A stretch of DNA of 64,000 nt from Emticicia aquatilis (GTDB lineage Bacteria > Bacteroidota > Bacteroidia > Cytophagales > Spirosomataceae). The DNA lies in the NCBI RefSeq assembly GCF_014644295.1, contig NZ_BMKK01000012.1, positions 141,078 to 205,077 of the forward strand, written 5' to 3'. The position numbers and the translations under genes are program-made. A model generated the notes under the pieces. It saw only the letters and a program-made list of their open reading frames with translations. It was not told where the DNA came from and made no database searches. Shown here piece after piece: positions 62,647 to 64,000 of the stretch. Each line of letters starts with the position of its first letter. Position 1 is the first letter of the stretch.

Positions 62647-63843
62647 ATGAAAGTTGTTTTGGCATACAGTGGAGGTTTGGATACCTCTTTTTGTGTAAAA
62701 TATTTGACCGAAGAATTAGGTCATGAAGTTCACTCAGTATTAGTTGATACTGGTGGATTTACAGAAGCAGAAATGAAGGATATTGAAACCAAAGCTTACG
62801 AATTGGGAGTAAAAAACCACTACACGGCTCGTATGGTAGATGAATATTACCAAAAATGTATTCGTTATTTGGTTTACGGTAATATTCTAAAAAATAATAC
62901 TTATCCGCTTTCGGTGAGTGCCGAGCGTATGTTTCAGGCAGTTGCGGTTGCCGAATATGCCAAGCAAATCGGAGCAGAAGCCGTAGCTCACGGAAGTACG
63001 GGTGCAGGAAACGACCAAGTGCGTTTCGATATGGTTTTCAGAATCGTATTGCCAAATGCTCAAATTATTACTCCAATCAGAGATTTGAAATTATCTCGTG
63101 AGGCCGAAATCGAATTCTTGAAGTCGAAAGGTGTGGTACGTGAGTGGCACAAAGCAGCTTACTCTATTAATAAAGGTTTGTGGGGAACTTCGGTTGGTGG
63201 TCGTGAAACATTGAATTCGTATGAATTTTTACCAGAAAGTGCCTTCCCAACTCAAGTAAGCAAAACTGGTACAGAAGAAATCGCCCTACAATTTGTAAAT
63301 GGAGAATTGAAAGGTGTAGCAGGCGAAAGTTTTGAAAACCCAGTTGATGCCATTCGTAAATTATCAGAATTAGCTTCGCCTTATGGCATCGGTCGTGATA
63401 TTCACGTGGGCGATACCATTATTGGTATAAAAGGCCGTGTTGGTTTCGAGGCTGCCGCTCCGTTGATTATCATTAAAGCTCACCATTTACTCGAAAAACA
63501 CGTTCTGTCGAAATGGCAACAATATTGGAAGCAAAACTTAGCCGAATGGTACGGAATGATGCTTCATGAAGGGCAATTTTTAGAACCTTTGATGCGTGAT
63601 ATTGAGAAATTCTTAGAAAGTATGCAGTCGCACGTAACTGGTGAAGTTCGTGTACATTTAGCACCATATAACTTCCAATTATTGGGTATTAAATCTGATT
63701 ACGATTTGATGTCGCCAGTATTTGGTAGCTACGGCGAAATGAATAATGCTTGGAGTGGCGATGATGTAAGAGGTTTCTCGAAAATCATGTCGAACCAAGT
63801 GATGATTCACCAAAAAATCGCAGAATTGGCTGAGAAGAAATAA
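62647..63843 (+). CDS. argG: Argininosuccinate synthase
   Basis: Joins citrulline and aspartate with ATP to make argininosuccinate in arginine synthesis. The N-type ATP-pyrophosphatase loop is AYSGGLDTS at residues 5-13, with HGSTGAGNDQVRFD, GLWGTSVGG and the C-terminal VFGSYGEMNNAWSGDDVRG also typical. Length 398 is normal. No other arg gene is in view; the genes that usually follow it in Bacteroidota would lie past the right edge. A 7-bp-period repeat begins at its stop codon. Confidence 0.97.
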   Translation: MKVVLAYSGGLDTSFCVKYLTEELGHEVHSVLVDTGGFTEAEMKDIETKAYELGVKNHYTARMVDEYYQKCIRYLVYGNILKNNTYPLSVSAERMFQAVAVAEYAKQIGAEAVAHGSTGAGNDQVRFDMVFRIVLPNAQIITPIRDLKLSREAEIEFLKSKGVVREWHKAAYSINKGLWGTSVGGRETLNSYEFLPESAFPTQVSKTGTEEIALQFVNGELKGVAGESFENPVDAIRKLSELASPYGIGRDIHVGDTIIGIKGRVGFEAAAPLIIIKAHHLLEKHVLSKWQQYWKQNLAEWYGMMLHEGQFLEPLMRDIEKFLESMQSHVTGEVRVHLAPYNFQLLGIKSDYDLMSPVFGSYGEMNNAWSGDDVRGFSKIMSNQVMIHQKIAELAEKK

Positions 63844-63844
63844 G

Positions 63845-63914
63845 TAGTCCATTGTCCGCAAGTCCACGATAAGCGGTCAACTATTTGTTAGCTAAAAGTT
63901 GTTTATAGCTAAAT
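63845..63914. repeat. 7-bp-period repeat, TAGTCCA family, after argG
   Basis: TAGTCCA-TTGTCCG opens the series, which stays in a seven-base register to about 63914, ending GCTAAAT. The opening heptamer is identical to that at 10256. The remaining bases to 64000 hold only a 13-codon frame. Confidence 0.7.
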
Positions 63915-64000
63915 AAATATACGAAATTTTCATGTCACGTCCTAAAAAAGCGATACAAGATTTAAAAGGTTAAAATTACTTTTTTCTAAATAGTAGTAGC

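Noticed and set aside
63932..63973. 13-codon frame after argG (ATG 63932)
   Set aside because: Short enough to arise by chance; no attenuator structure follows within the window. Could be a leader of the next gene, but this cannot be shown.

Overview
The window is a stretch of AT-rich chromosome from a member of the Bacteroidota, most likely a Cytophagales bacterium of the Emticicia/Arcicella/Runella type. This is inferred from the gene families present: SusC/SusD, DUF4249, DUF4292, FG-GAP/ASPIC-UnbV lipoproteins and a type IX secretion sorting domain. It is also inferred from promoters of the Bacteroidota form (TTTG about 20 bp upstream of TAnnTTTG). There are no tRNA or rRNA genes, no transposase and no CRISPR array. 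Nearly all of the DNA is coding.

Layout. 1-3.1 kb: the end of an EamA transporter, two lipoproteins (one with a von Willebrand A-like metal motif) and a PIN-toxin/antitoxin pair. 3.2-5.8 kb: atpA-atpG on the minus strand, without the other ATP synthase genes next to them. 6-22.8 kb: scattered housekeeping and catabolic genes, including a ComB-like phosphatase, a dipeptide epimerase, a CocE-type hydrolase, a LuxE-like ligase, a sulfatase, a fructosamine-kinase-like protein, dxr, an RluA enzyme, a Tat-exported Hyi-like protein, ispE, a cytochrome oxidase subunit III, recO, pepA and an esterase. 23-26 kb: a giant FAD/Fe-S oxidoreductase. 26.4-45 kb: a glycan-uptake locus with SusC, SusD, a small lipoprotein, an FG-GAP lipoprotein, a secreted GH31 glucosidase, DUF4249, a TonB receptor and a second FG-GAP lipoprotein. 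45-48.3 kb: a flippase, a GT2 glycosyltransferase and an NAD-binding protein. 48.3-53.7 kb, minus strand: a MerC-like protein, panB, and an envelope trio (TPR, DUF4292, EnvC-type M23). 54-64 kb: a TMTC-like GT-C/TPR protein, xylA, a Uma2 protein, a membrane protein, a divergent mntH/mntR pair, an LptF/G permease and argG.

Genes that work together. SusC/SusD with GH31, DUF4249/TonB receptor and the upstream sulfatase suggest outer-membrane capture and hydrolysis of an alpha-linked glycan; xylA may belong to sugar use but stands alone. mntH and mntR form a self-contained metal regulon with two operator boxes 21 bp apart. dxr and ispE belong to the same isoprenoid pathway but are 4 kb apart.

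The most unusual content lies between the genes. At least ten gaps hold sequence with a 7-bp period, usually folded into inverted arms. Other gaps hold perfect GC-rich palindromes, and a 19-bp GC-rich word occurs twice just upstream of two unrelated genes. One GC-rich palindrome pair lies inside the pepA coding frame and lengthens the protein without breaking it. Another 7-bp repeat has moved into the 5' end of mntR. All family assignments come from reading the translated sequence; no database search was run.
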